A stretch of 35,827 nucleotides of DNA from Methylocucumis oryzae (lineage in GTDB: Bacteria > Pseudomonadota > Gammaproteobacteria > Methylococcales > Methylomonadaceae). Where the stretch lies: contig NZ_LAJX01000040.1 in the NCBI RefSeq assembly GCF_000963695.1, forward strand, positions 1 through 35,827, in the 5' to 3' direction. This document shows, piece by piece, positions 7,230-16,637 of this stretch (positions are counted from its first letter, which is position 1; each line of letters opens with the position of its first letter). A program made the translations under genes and the position numbers. A model generated the notes under the pieces. That model had not been told where the DNA came from, did not search any database, and saw nothing but the letters and a program-made list of their open reading frames with translations.

Positions 7230-8270
7230 GTGTTGCCAGAATTTAACATTAAGGCATTAAACTCCGAATTACGCTCGGCGCTACAAGCCAAAATCGACCA
7301 AAAAACCAAACCGTTGGGTGCGTTAGGCCGATTAGAAGATTTAGCGCTACAAATTGGATTAATTCAACAAAGCTTAACGCTTACCTTAGTTAATCCGACT
7401 GTTTTAGTTTTTGCCGCCGATCACGGCCTGGCTGATGCCGGGGTGAGTGCTTATCCGCAAAGCGTGACAGCGCAAATGGTCGTTAATTTTCTTAACGGTG
7501 GCGCAGCCATTAATGTGTTTACGAGTCAACACGGCCTAGAACTGTTCATTGTCGATGCGGGTGTTAATGCAGATTTACCTAGCCACCCACAATTAATCAG
7601 CGCTAAAATCGCTAAAAGTACCCGTAATTGCTTGACTGAACCCGCGATGACACCTATGCAAATGCTACAAGCTATCAATACGGGTGCTAATCTCGTTCAA
7701 CAACAACATAACCGAGCCTGTAATTGCATAGGTTTTGGAGAAATGGGCATAGGCAACACATCATCAGCGGCGCTTATTATGCATAAGCTAACCGGTATCG
7801 GCTTAGAACAATGCGCCGGTTTAGGCACGGGGCTTAACCAACAACAATTCAATCATAAATTATCAGTGTTACAACAGGTTTCAGCGCAACATCTAGTCAA
7901 CACGCCTTTGGACGCGTTAAGCCATGTTGGTGGTTTTGAAATCGCCATGATGGTAGGTGCTTTTTTGCGAGCCGCTGAATGCCGGATGGTAACAATCGTC
8001 GATGGCTTTATCGCCAGTGCTGCGCTATTAGTCGCCAGTCGTATTAAACCTGAGGTTTTGGATTATTGTATTTTTAGCCATGTTTCAGACGAACAAGGTC
8101 ATGCATTACTACTCAGAGAATTCAACGCCAATGCACTATTACAGTTGAATATGCGTTTAGGCGAAGGCTCAGGTATTGCGGTGTGTTATCCACTTATCCA
8201 ATCAGCAGTCAATTTTTTAACGCAAATGGCCAGTTTTAGCGATGCTGGAGTCGCGGAAAAATTAACATAA
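7230..8270 (+). CDS. cobT: Nicotinate-nucleotide:dimethylbenzimidazole phosphoribosyltransferase CobT
   Basis: CobT makes alpha-ribazole phosphate, the lower ligand of cobalamin, from nicotinate mononucleotide and dimethylbenzimidazole. The protein shows KTKPLGALGRLEDLALQIG near the N-terminus, VFAADHGLADAGVSAYPQ, GGAAINVF, VDAGV, GEMGIGNTSSAAL, LGTGLN, VGGFEIAMMVGA and the catalytic-glutamate segment MRLGEGSGIA near the end. It is 346 aa from GTG 7230, which has AAGG 8-9 bases upstream. An upstream in-frame TTG at 7209 inside the lipoprotein gene is less likely. No other cobalamin gene is in the window and I see no cobalamin riboswitch before it, so it may serve nucleotide-loop assembly or salvage. 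Confidence 0.92.
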   Translation: MLPEFNIKALNSELRSALQAKIDQKTKPLGALGRLEDLALQIGLIQQSLTLTLVNPTVLVFAADHGLADAGVSAYPQSVTAQMVVNFLNGGAAINVFTSQHGLELFIVDAGVNADLPSHPQLISAKIAKSTRNCLTEPAMTPMQMLQAINTGANLVQQQHNRACNCIGFGEMGIGNTSSAALIMHKLTGIGLEQCAGLGTGLNQQQFNHKLSVLQQVSAQHLVNTPLDALSHVGGFEIAMMVGAFLRAAECRMVTIVDGFIASAALLVASRIKPEVLDYCIFSHVSDEQGHALLLREFNANALLQLNMRLGEGSGIAVCYPLIQSAVNFLTQMASFSDAGVAEKLT

Positions 8271-8300
8271 CGTCACTTAGCCTTCTTAAATAGAACTGAT

Positions 8301-8400
8301 GCCCGGTTATCAAAAATAATTAACTTCAAGTTTTACACTCTTTTCAATTTTTTCTATTATTAGCGCCACCTAGCAAAAAGCTTTTGATAATAATCCGGGC
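8301..8400. repeat. Imperfect inverted repeats after cobT
   Basis: CCCGGTTATCAAAA at ~8301 and TTTTGATAATAATCCGGG at ~8383 are imperfect reverse complements enclosing an AT-rich core with little structure. This could be the cobT transcript end or a short non-autonomous element about 100 bp long. No gene is visible. Confidence 0.4.
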
Positions 8401-8414
8401 TACACATTTAAGAT

Positions 8415-8522
8415 GGGACAGGGCGTTTTAGAGCGCAGGTGTCGGCAGCAGGGATGCTGCCACCAAGCCTACAGGGACGTATTTACAGCGTCCTTGCGCG
8501 CTGAATGACCTGTTCCGTCATG
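8415..8522. repeat. Structured dispersed-repeat-like sequence upstream of chemoreceptor
   Basis: It contains nested complementary parts: GGCAGCA/TGCTGCC (around 8452-8472), AGGGACG/GCGTCCTT (around 8472-8495) and outer GCGCAGG with CCTTGCGC, flanked by GACAGGGCG and GACCTGTTCCGTC. The sequence 'cctacagggacgtattta' is of a kind common in intergenic repeats of gammaproteobacteria. No second full copy is in this window; the family assignment is from memory. Confidence 0.45.
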
Positions 8523-8563
8523 GTAACCATAATCCGTCTATACAACAATTAATAAGGTTTTGT

Positions 8564-10776
8564 ATGTTAAAAAACATATCGGTCAAAGTTCGATTATTCT
8601 TGTTAACAGGACTAGCATTGCTATTCATGACAGGGCTCGCTGTGTTGAATTTATCGGCGTTAAAACAAACGAATCACTCATTAGAAACTGTTTACCAAGA
8701 CAGAACTATACCGATGGCAGAATTAGCTCTAATCAAACAATTACTGTTTGAAAATAGGCTTAACATTGTCAACAGTTTAATTATCCCCGAAGAAACAGCA
8801 GAAAATCTTGCATCAATTGATAGAAACATTGCCCGTATTACTGAAATATGGCAAGAGTACATCAAAACCAAACTTACCGACGAAGAACAAAAACGGGTAA
8901 ATAAATTCGAGGAAGATAGGAAAAAATGGGTAGCAGAAGGCTTAAAACCCGCTTTAACCATGCTTAAAGCAGGCGAACGCGATAAACTTATTCCCCATGT
9001 TCACGACAATATTCGGCCTTTGTTTAAACAAGTTGCTGCAGACATTGATGCGTTAATCGAATTACAACAAGATGTCGCTAAACAAGAATACGAAGCCGCA
9101 CAAAACGCGTTTTGACTTCGTTACCGGTTTAACCATGGCATTAACCGCAAGCTGTTTTATGCTGTCATTATTATTATCGTGGTTTATTATTAACAGCTTA
9201 ATTAAGGAGCTAGGTGGAGAGCCCTCTTATACCGCAACGGTTGTTAAGGCACTCGCCAATGGTGATTTATCTCTCGCTATACAATTGCAGCCTAACGATA
9301 CCAGCAGCTTGCTCTATTCTGTTAATGAAATGCGCAAAAACTTAGCCAAGATTATTAGCAGTACAACCGCCGTGATGAACGACTTAGCGCAAGGTGATTT
9401 ATCATCGCGTATGCAGATTAGCGTACAAGGCGACTTTGTTAAATTAAAAGAAGGTGTGAATCAATCCTTAACGACATTAAGCAACACGTTAAAACGACGT
9501 CATCCGCGTAGCTAATGCATTATCCGAAGGCGATTTAAGCCAAACGATTACCGGTAACTACTTAGGTGTGTTCGGCCAAACCAAAGACAGTGTTAACCAA
9601 ACCGTTTACGATTTAACTAGACTCGTCGAAGAAATAGAGCAAATTGTTTATGCAGGCGCTGATTGCGGCGATTTCAGCATCACGATGGTCGAAAGCGATA
9701 AAAAAGGCTATGGCAAACGACTCGCAGAGCTTATCAATCGCTTGTATTTAACCACTAATAACAGTATCAACGACGTGTTACGTGTCGCAGAAAGCTTAGC
9801 CAATGGCGATTTAACAACCCATATTGACAATGATTATCCAGGCTCGTTTGGGCAGCTTAAAACGGGAATGAATACCACCGTAGAAAACTTAACCACGCTA
9901 ATCGGCGAAATTAAAAACGCCAGTGAAGTCATCGCAACGGCGGCTAATGAAATCTCGTCGGGTAACAATAACTTATCACATAGAACCGAACAACAAGCGG
10001 CCAGCATAGAGGAAACCGCTGCCAGCATGGAACAATTAGCCGCAACAGTAAAGCAAAACGCGCAAAACGCTAAACACGCTAATGAGCTTGCATTAGTCGC
10101 ATCTAATACGGCAAAGTCTGGGGTTGATGCAGTGAATACGGTCGTTGAAACGATGGAAGCCATTAATAGTTCTTCGCATCGCATTGTGGATATTATTTCG
10201 GTAATTGACGATATTGCGTTTCAAACCAATATCTTAGCGTTAAACGCTGCCGTCGAAGCAGCAAGAGCGGGCGAACAAGGCAAAGGCTTTGCGGTGGTTG
10301 CCGTCGAAGTGAGAAATTTAGCGCAACGCTCAGCCAGTGCTGCCGGTGAAATTAAACAATTGATTAACGACTCAGTAGAAAATATCGTCGGAGGCAGTAA
10401 GCAAGTTGAGCAAGCGGGAAAAACCATGACGGCAATTGTTGAAGATATAAACCGCGTGACGTCTATTATTACCAGTATTGCTAGCGCATCTATGCAACAA
10501 AATGCTGGCATTGCCCAAGTCCACCAAGCCATTGCGCAAATGGATGATTCCACCCAACAAAATGCTGCCTTAGTCGAACAAGCTGCAGCAGCAGCCGAAT
10601 CGCTCAGCGAACAAACGCAATTACTCGCCAAAGAAATGTCGCAATTTAATATAGGCCAACAACGCGCAGAAATTATCCGCTACCAACCGCAAAAGCCGGT
10701 TGCCATAGCAACTCAGACAGCACCTGCTGCACTTCCAGCATCGATTCCAAGTGATGATGATTGGGAAGAGTTTTAA
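8564..10776 (+). CDS. Methyl-accepting chemotaxis protein (two homopolymer frame breaks)
   Basis: An inner-membrane chemoreceptor. TM1 (VRLFLLTGLALLFMTGLAVL) precedes a helical periplasmic sensor of about 160 residues, then TM2 near residue 190-212 (ASCFMLSLLLSWFIINSLI). Four HAMP-like segments follow (ALANGDLSLAI, LAQGDLSSRM, ALSEGDLSQTI, SLANGDLTTHI). The signalling tip is DDIAFQTNILALNAAVEAAR, followed by GFAVVAVEVRNLAQRS. The C-terminus DDDWEEF fits the xWxxF tether for CheR/CheB. The frame breaks at TTTT 9110-9113 and AAAA 9491-9494. Removing one base in each gives AQNAFDFVTG and NTLNDVIRVANALSEGDL and a 736-aa protein. No che genes are adjacent, so this is an orphan receptor; the ligand is unknown. 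It meets the HisA-like gene tail to tail with a 4-bp overlap. Confidence 0.9.
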
Positions 10777-11465
10777 CCAGTTAAACGACTTAATTCTGCA
10801 CGACCTAATGCACCTGAATGCAACGCACTCGCCACTAAAGCCGTGTCTATACCCATTGCTTTTAACCTAAGCAAATCATCTTCTGTTCTGACACCACCCG
10901 CAGCAACAAACGATTGCTGCGGGTAGCGCTGGCGATACGCGCTTAAGCGTACAAAATCCGGGCCTAACCCGCTACCCACTTGAGCTAAGGTCATTAAGAT
11001 GACATGCTCCGGCCAATAACGTGTGTCTGCAAATAATGCCTTAGCCCCTAGCGCTTCATCCCCTTGATAATCCAACGATAATACAAAACGCTTGTGAAAC
11101 CCGCTCAGCACCGCCAAGTGTTCGTCATTATACGATTCGCTACCTAACACGGGATAATACGCCAACGTAGCAACCTGCTCAGCTTGTTGATAACCTTTAT
11201 CCACCCAAAACTGAAGGGCTGGGTAAGCCTGCACAACGCGTTGAAGTAGCGCATCATGCTCATGCGCTGAATGCCCGGTAATCGCATTTAAATCGGCAAT
11301 ATAAAATGTTTTGAATTCGGCTAACGCTAACAACGCATTGATTACAGAAAAAATATCAGGCTCACAGCCTAAACAAGAGCGTATAGGCTGATACGCATCG
11401 CGTTGACCACGCTGCGCATGAACAACTAAGCCATTTTTTAAATCAAGTACAGGGATAACCTTCAT
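10773..11465 (-). CDS. HisA/HisF-like TIM-barrel protein, probably C1-cofactor related
   Basis: A 230-aa TIM barrel from ATG 11465, beginning MKVIPVLDLKNGLVVHAQRG. Phosphate-binding ends are visible (FVAAGGVRTEDDLLRLKAMG, then DTALVASALHSGALG), as is FYIADLNAITGH. It differs from histidine-pathway HisA, which reads IPAIDL-x-x-G-x-x-V-R-L-x-x-G; the 'V-V-H-A-x-x-G-x-R-x-x-Y-x-P-I' form here matches HisA-like proteins of methanogens and of methylotrophs that make tetrahydromethanopterin. I therefore infer a role in methanopterin/methanofuran-type C1 cofactor synthesis, not histidine. No other his gene is nearby. An upstream extension to 11612 in the same frame runs through a repeat and is not part of the protein. 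It shares a direct repeat at its start with the end of the araC-like gene. Confidence 0.7.
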   Translation of the reverse strand: MKVIPVLDLKNGLVVHAQRGQRDAYQPIRSCLGCEPDIFSVINALLALAEFKTFYIADLNAITGHSAHEHDALLQRVVQAYPALQFWVDKGYQQAEQVATLAYYPVLGSESYNDEHLAVLSGFHKRFVLSLDYQGDEALGAKALFADTRYWPEHVILMTLAQVGSGLGPDFVRLSAYRQRYPQQSFVAAGGVRTEDDLLRLKAMGIDTALVASALHSGALGRAELSRLTG

Positions 11466-11492
11466 ATAAAACCTTAGCCCGTCTCGCGCACT

Positions 11493-11609
11493 CTTGTTCC
11501 AACGCTCCTGCGTGGGAATACATGCGAAGTTATTTCCTTCTTTAAGTAGTGCAAGACTGAGAAAACATAAAGAAAGGTACGCATTTCCACGCTGGAGCGT
11601 GGGAACGAG
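11493..11609. repeat. ~117-bp element with terminal inverted repeats
   Basis: The left end CTTGTTCCAACGCTCCTGCG and the right end CGCTGGAGCGTGGGAACGAG are reverse complements with few mismatches. Each end is also itself palindromic (CACGCTGGAGCGTGG). The middle is AT-rich and codes for nothing. It sits between the HisA-like gene and the araC-like gene and is framed by a ~25-bp imperfect direct repeat (TTCATATAAAACCTTAGCCC at 11461, TTCATAAAAAAACCTTAACC at 11625). It looks like a MITE-type or hairpin intergenic repeat. Confidence 0.7.
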
Positions 11610-11638
11610 CAAGCTGGAATAACATTCATAAAAAAACC

Positions 11639-12649
11639 TTAACCCGTCTGACGCTGGTTTTTTCTATACTGCCCAGGCGTCATGCCAACCAGCTCTTTAA
11701 ACGCCGCATAAAAATTGGATTGCGTATTAAAACCTACCGATAAACCTATCGCCAACACAGAAGCATTAGGCTCTAAAATTAATAAGCGCATGGCCTCATT
11801 AATACGATGTTGACGGATATATTTAGAAAATCCTTGTTGGCATTCTGTATTAATCAATTCGGATAATTGATGCGGTGTTATGGCTAATTGCTCAGCTAGC
11901 ATGGCCAAATTCAACGTTTCCAGCCGATATAACTGGTCTATTATCATCAGTTGATTCAATTTGGCTAACAGTGCCGCTTTATCGACATTTTTTAGCGTAG
12001 ATTCGATATAACTGGCCTGCACTGCTTCGCTAATATCATTCACTATCGTAGGAAAACGCAGTAATGTCAGCATCGCGGTAAACATCGCGAAGCTGATTAA
12101 CACACTATAACCGACGACAAAGGTCTGTTCAGTTAACAACGGTTTAATAAATACCAGCAACAACACCGCAATGGCAATGACAAACAACACAGCTAAAGCT
12201 AACAACTCTAAGTGAAACCGTTGGCGCTGTGCGCGAAGTTGATAAACGTTTAACGCCAACCAAAGTAAATAGCCACAACCAACAACAAACGCACCGGGTA
12301 CCGCCAAACGATAAGGCAATAACAAACCTAATAACAACGGTATTGCATGACAATAATCAAGCGGTCGATAATTAATATTAGCTTGCAATATTTGTCGGCT
12401 ATAGAAGTAAAAACTGGGGGCTATGCTATATAACACCAGCGCATACCCGCGCGTATGAAAGCCATCGAATAACTGTGTGACTACGCCTAAATGCACACCT
12501 TGAATAATCGCTAGCCCTAAAAGCAGCATAAAGCCCGCAAGCGAGTCGGCAATGCCATCGGATAGCGGCTGTTGACACTGCTTTGCTAGCATTAGCAACA
12601 ACACCGCCCCCAATGAAAAGCCAATCGCTAGTAATGCAATAATGCTCAT
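11639..12649 (-). CDS. AraC-family regulator with membrane N-terminus
   Basis: A 336-aa protein from ATG 12649, which has GGAG 7 bases upstream; a longer frame to 12694 has no such site. Residues 1-~205 hold about seven hydrophobic segments (IIALLAIGFSLGAVLLLML, SLAGFMLLLGLAIIQGV, IPLLLGLLLPYRL and others). The C-terminal ~100 residues are an AraC/XylS HTH domain: LNLAMLAEQLAITPHQLSEL, then INECQ-type helix (INTECQQGFSKYIRQHRINE), LILEPNASVLAIGLSVGFN and FKELVGMTPGQYRKNQ. The family's membrane-bound members respond to envelope or small-molecule signals; the target is unknown. It is downstream of secA but behind a strong terminator, so it is its own unit, perhaps with the HisA-like gene. Confidence 0.85.
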   Translation of the reverse strand: MSIIALLAIGFSLGAVLLLMLAKQCQQPLSDGIADSLAGFMLLLGLAIIQGVHLGVVTQLFDGFHTRGYALVLYSIAPSFYFYSRQILQANINYRPLDYCHAIPLLLGLLLPYRLAVPGAFVVGCGYLLWLALNVYQLRAQRQRFHLELLALAVLFVIAIAVLLLVFIKPLLTEQTFVVGYSVLISFAMFTAMLTLLRFPTIVNDISEAVQASYIESTLKNVDKAALLAKLNQLMIIDQLYRLETLNLAMLAEQLAITPHQLSELINTECQQGFSKYIRQHRINEAMRLLILEPNASVLAIGLSVGFNTQSNFYAAFKELVGMTPGQYRKNQRQTG

Positions 12650-12692
12650 AGTAATCTCCGAAGAAAGCTTGACGGTTCGACACGCTTCACTC

Positions 12693-12727
12693 AAAAAAAA
12701 CCTGGTAGGCCTTAGGCTTACCAGGTT
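12693..12727 (-). terminator. Intrinsic terminator of secA
   Basis: On the minus strand, AAACCTGGTAAGCC and GGCCTACCAGG pair closely around a short loop and are followed by eight T (plus-strand A-run at 12693-12700). Stem arms are 12701-12711 and 12716-12727. It lies 27 bp after the secA stop, separating secA from the araC-like gene. Confidence 0.85.
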
Positions 12728-12753
12728 TATGTTTCATCTGTGCTACTTGTAAC

Positions 12754-15475
12754 TTAGCTTAGTTTTCCATGACATTGCTTATACTTTAAGCCAGAGCCAC
12801 ACGGGCAAGGATCGTTGCGACCGACTTTGTTCCCTGTTCTGACGACAGGTTGCATTTTATCGGCGTCTAACTCTTGCTCGGCATCTTCGCTGTCAAGTTC
12901 GGTAATCCCTGGCGCTTGTGCATGTTCAAAATGCATTTCTCTAGGCGCTTGCATTTGCTCATCCATTAGCTGCAAATCTTCCTCTTGTTTAACTTGCACT
13001 TTATACAAAATACTAATGACTTCGTATTTAATATGCTCTAGCAAGCTGGTAAACATTTCAAACGCTTCGCGCTTATACTCTTGTTTCGGGTCTTTTTGCG
13101 CGTAACCTCTTAAATGAATGCCTTGGCGCAAATAATCCATCGCGGCTAAATGCTCTTTCCAGCTATTATCTAAGACTTGCAACATCACTGATTTTTCAAA
13201 ATGTTGTAAGACTTCTTCACCTAAGTGACCGGCTTTACTTTTATGCTCGTCTAATAATGCTTGATAAATAAGCTTGCGCAAGCCTTCTTCAGTCAGATTC
13301 GCATCTTGCTCTAGCATTTGTTTAACAGGAATTAACACATTAAACTCTTGCAATAAGCTTTCTTCTAAATCATCTAACGCCCATTGTTCCATCATGGTCT
13401 TAGGTGGAATGTACTGGGTGATAAAACGTGTTAACCACATCTTCTAAGATGATTTCAATAATGTCGGAAATTTGCTTAGCCGCCATTAATTCATTGCGTT
13501 GCGCATAAATCACTTTACGCTGATCATTGGCCACATCGTCATAAGCTAAGATTTCTTTACGAATATCAAAGTTACGATTTTCTACTTTACGTTGTGCATT
13601 TTCGATAGAGCGTGTTACCCACGGATGTTCTATCGCTTCGCCATTACCCATGCCTAATTTTTGCATTAAGGCAGCGACACGGTCAGACGCAAAAAATACG
13701 CATTAAGTCGTCTTCTAGCGATAAATAGAAGCGAGTAGAACCCGGGTCACCTTGTCGACCAGAACGACCACGCAACTGATTGTCGATACGGCGCGATTCA
13801 TGTCGTTCAGAGCCTATAACATGCAAGCCACCGGCGGCCACCACTTGGTCGTGGCGTGCTTGCCATTCAGCTCGCACACGTTGTTTATCAGCGTCACTGG
13901 CATCTTCGCCTAAGGCTTTTAACTCGGCTTCTAAATTACCCCCTAACACGATGTCGGTACCGCGTCCCGCCATGTTGGTCGCAATCGTCACGCCACCGGG
14001 TTTGCCAGCTTGTTCGATAATATGCGCTTCGCGTTCATGTTGTTTAGCATTGAGCACTTCATGTGGAATGCCTTGCTGTTTTAACAACATCGCTAACAGC
14101 TCTGAGTTCTCTATCGAGGTTGTGCCCACTAACACAGGCTGCTGACGGCTAACACACTCTTTAATGTCTTCAACAACGGCTATATATTTTTCTTTTGCCG
14201 TTAAAAACACAACATCGCCTAAGTCACGGCGAATCATTGGTCTGTGCGTTGGAATGACAATAACTTCCAACCCGTAAATTTTATTCAACTCAAACGCTTC
14301 CGTGTCCGCCGTTCCAGTCATACCGGACAATTTTTTCGTACAACCTAAAATAATTTTGGAACGTAATAGACGCTAAGGTTTGGTTTTCGTTTTGAATTTT
14401 AACCCGCTCTTTGGCTTCTATCGCTTGATGCAAGCCTTCAGACCAACGCCGACCTTGCATAATACGGCCAGTAAATTCGTCAACGATAATGACTTCACCG
14501 TTAGCAACAATATACTCAACGTCTTTTTTGAATAAGACATGCGCACGTAACGAAGCATTGAGGTAATGCAACATACGGATATTGCCGGCATCATAAAGGC
14601 TAGTGCCTTCAGCAATCAGCCCATGTTTAACCATTAGGTCTTCGATATGCTCATGACCGGCTTCGGTTAAATGAATTTGTTTGGTTTTTTCATCAACGGT
14701 GTAATCACCCGGCTCGTCTTCTTTTTCTTGCTTGCTTAACAGCGGGATAATATCGTTGGTTTTAATATAAATCTCAGTGCTGTCTTCGGTAGGCCCTGAA
14801 ATGATTAATGGCGTACGCGCTTCGTCGATTAAGATTGAATCAACTTCGTCGACGATAGCAAAACTTAAATCGCGCTGAACTTTTTGCTCTAAGCTAAAAC
14901 GCCATATTATCGCGCAAATAATCAAAGCCGAATTCGTTGTTCGTGCCATAAGTAATATCAGCCGCATAAGCAACACGCCGAGAAGCTTGATCCATGTGGC
15001 TTAAAATTACGCCAGTACTTAAGCCCAAAAAACCATATAAGCGCCCCATCCATTCTGAGTCACGCTTAGCTAAGTAGTCGTTAACGGTCACAACATGCAC
15101 ACCACGTCCAGGTAGCGCATTTAGATAAGCCGCTAAAGTTGCCATTAAAGTTTTACCTTCACCGGTCTTCATCTCAGCAATTTTGCCATCGTACAAAATC
15201 ATGCCGCCTATGAGCTGAACATCATAATGGCGCATACCAAACACGCGTGTTGAGGCTTCGCGTACTGCCGCAAAAGCCTCTGGTAATAAAGCGTCTAAAG
15301 TTTCACCTTGTTCTAAACGCTCACGGAATTCTTGTGTTTTAGCTTTTAGCGCATCATCGGATAGTTTTTCGTACTCTGCAGCCAGCGCATTGACTTTTTT
15401 GACCAGCTTTTTCTTCTTCTTAATCAGCCTTTCGTTTCGGCTACCTACAACAAATTTAACTAGCTTACCCAGCAT
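12754..15475 (-). CDS. secA: Preprotein translocase ATPase SecA (four homopolymer frame breaks)
   Basis: The motor of the Sec system: it pushes unfolded preproteins through SecYEG using ATP. Visible in order: Walker A region [33 protein letters not shown], the DEVD-type [20 protein letters not shown], the preprotein cross-linking region, [46 protein letters not shown] and the C-terminal zinc/SecB site [17 protein letters not shown] (C-x-C-x8-C-H). The frame breaks at plus-strand runs 13423-13426, 13691-13696, 14331-14336 and 14896-14899, each with one base too many. Correction gives 905 aa (E. coli 901) with [33 protein letters not shown] and [11 protein letters not shown] restored. As SecA is essential, these are sequencing errors. 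A -10 sequence lies at 15516-15521. Confidence 0.95.
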
Positions 15476-15515
15476 GTGCGTTTCCGGAGTGATGAGTGAA
15501 TAAATGAATTAGCGG

Positions 15516-15521
15516 ATTATA
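15516..15521 (-). promoter_or_regulatory. Putative secA -10 box
   Basis: TATAAT on the minus strand (inside CAGTATATAATCC), 41 bp before the secA start. The -35 region about 17 bp further up (TGTCGT) is weak, so the call rests on the perfect -10 and position. Confidence 0.45.
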
Positions 15522-15669
15522 TACTGTCTGGCCGCTGAACGACAGATAAAACCCTGGTCTAAGCATATTACTTAGCAATGGCTAAGGCTTTTTCTAATAT
15601 AAATTTCAATATGTTAAACTCATTTTTGCAATTTATGCGGGATTCCGCCGCTTGCGGTTAAAAATGGCA

Positions 15670-15675
15670 TATAAT
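15670..15675 (+). promoter_or_regulatory. Putative -10 box of the DUF502 gene
   Basis: TATAAT in GGCATATAATTCTAAG, 63 bp before ATG 15739. No good -35 at 16-18 bp. The gene itself has a strong ribosome site, AGGAGG, 6 bases before its ATG. Confidence 0.4.
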
Positions 15676-15738
15676 TCTAAGAGTAGCCGCTTGAAAGCTA
15701 CGCAATAACAATTAAAAAAATATAACCAGGAGGATGTT

Positions 15739-16329
15739 ATGAGAGATAAAGCTAAACGCTTATTAAATTATTTTTTGGTGGGTATCTTTGCGATTTTACC
15801 TATCGTCGTCATTTTGCAAATCATTATGTTTCTGGAAAGCGTGGTGTCAGATATTTTTAGTTTTGTCTACGGCTATTCTGCGAGTTATTTATACACGGCG
15901 ATTTTCTTTATCTTAAGCTTTGCCATCGTCATGTTTATAGGACACAAAATCGTCAAGACCGGCCGCCCGTGGGTGATTACGATTTTTGACCATATCATCG
16001 ACCGCATCCCGTTTTTAAATACGATTTACCGCGTATTAAAAAAAGTTATCAACATGTTTATGTCGCATGAACAACAAATCGCCAAAGAAGTCGTCTATGT
16101 CGAGTATCCAAGCCCAGGCTTATGGGTACCCGCTTATGTCACTAACCGCCATGACAACATGTATGTATTATTTATCCCGACTTCGCCTAACCCAACGTCT
16201 GGTTTTACCGTCATCGTAGATAGCTCAAAAGTAATTAAATCTGGCATGGATATAGAACAAGCCACTAGCTTTATCGTCAGCGTCGGTGTTGATTACGATA
16301 ATGCGCCAGAAATGGTTAACTTACGTTAA
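15739..16329 (+). CDS. DUF502 family inner-membrane protein
   Basis: A 196-aa protein with two membrane segments (residues ~10-30 YFLVGIFAILPIVVILQII and ~50-68 YTAIFFILSFAIVMFIG) and a cytoplasmic C-terminal domain. Family hallmarks are DRIPFLNTIYRVLKKVINMF, VVYVEYPSPGLWVPAYVT, VLFIPTSPNPTSGF and IEQATSFIVSVG. The domain is widespread in bacteria and in plant LCV/COV1 proteins, and its biochemical function is not established. A strong Shine-Dalgarno (AGGAGG) precedes ATG 15739. A small lipoprotein gene follows 32 bp later, so the two are likely one transcript. It is divergent from secA. Confidence 0.88.
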   Translation: MRDKAKRLLNYFLVGIFAILPIVVILQIIMFLESVVSDIFSFVYGYSASYLYTAIFFILSFAIVMFIGHKIVKTGRPWVITIFDHIIDRIPFLNTIYRVLKKVINMFMSHEQQIAKEVVYVEYPSPGLWVPAYVTNRHDNMYVLFIPTSPNPTSGFTVIVDSSKVIKSGMDIEQATSFIVSVGVDYDNAPEMVNLR

Positions 16330-16361
16330 CCGCCAACCCTCTTTTTATTTACGGTCATTCC

Positions 16362-16571
16362 ATGCATACGATTACCCAACTCAGCCTTAGCATTACTCTA
16401 AGTTTATTCATTGTCGCTTGTAGCGAACAAACGGCACCGACACCACCGGCGCAACCACCCAAACCTGCCGCAGCCTATCAAGAGCAACTCGATGCCGCTA
16501 AACAGGTTAATCAAGTTGTCCAAGACGCGGCCGAGCAACAACGCGAAGTGATTAATAAACAATCCGAATAA
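16362..16571 (+). CDS. Small lipoprotein, unknown
   Basis: A 69-aa protein: lipoprotein signal LSITLSLFIVAC with lipid-acceptor C20, then a Pro-rich stretch (TAPTPPAQPPKPAAAY), then a helical Gln/Glu/Ala-rich tail (LDAAKQVNQVVQDAAEQQRE) that could form a coiled coil. Small lipoproteins of this layout are common in gammaproteobacteria and not assigned. It follows the DUF502 gene at 32 bp. I recognise no specific family. The lipobox and in-frame start support it as real despite its size. Confidence 0.65.
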   Translation: MHTITQLSLSITLSLFIVACSEQTAPTPPAQPPKPAAAYQEQLDAAKQVNQVVQDAAEQQREVINKQSE

Positions 16572-16595
16572 AACCGTTACACCAAGTACTACTTT

Positions 16596-16623
16596 CGACT
16601 TAGCACCGACGAGTGCTAAGTCG
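16596..16623. terminator. Putative bidirectional hairpin between lipoprotein gene and fbp
   Basis: CGACTTAGCAC and GTGCTAAGTCG form a perfect 11-bp stem with a 6-base loop, in the 66-bp gap between two convergent genes. No T-run follows on either strand, so it is a hairpin end, not a textbook intrinsic terminator. Confidence 0.55.
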
Positions 16624-16637
16624 GACTCGGCACTGGA

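Noticed and set aside
7100-7230. Cobalamin riboswitch before cobT
   Set aside because: This stretch is the lipoprotein coding sequence and lacks a B12-box-like motif.
11466-11612. 49-residue N-terminal extension of the HisA-like protein
   Set aside because: It translates the repeat element; the family's conserved start MKVIPVLDL is at 11465.
12754-15475. Programmed frameshifting or a true secA pseudogene
   Set aside because: Four separate breaks in unrelated homopolymers, each with one extra base, and SecA is essential. Sequencing error is simpler.
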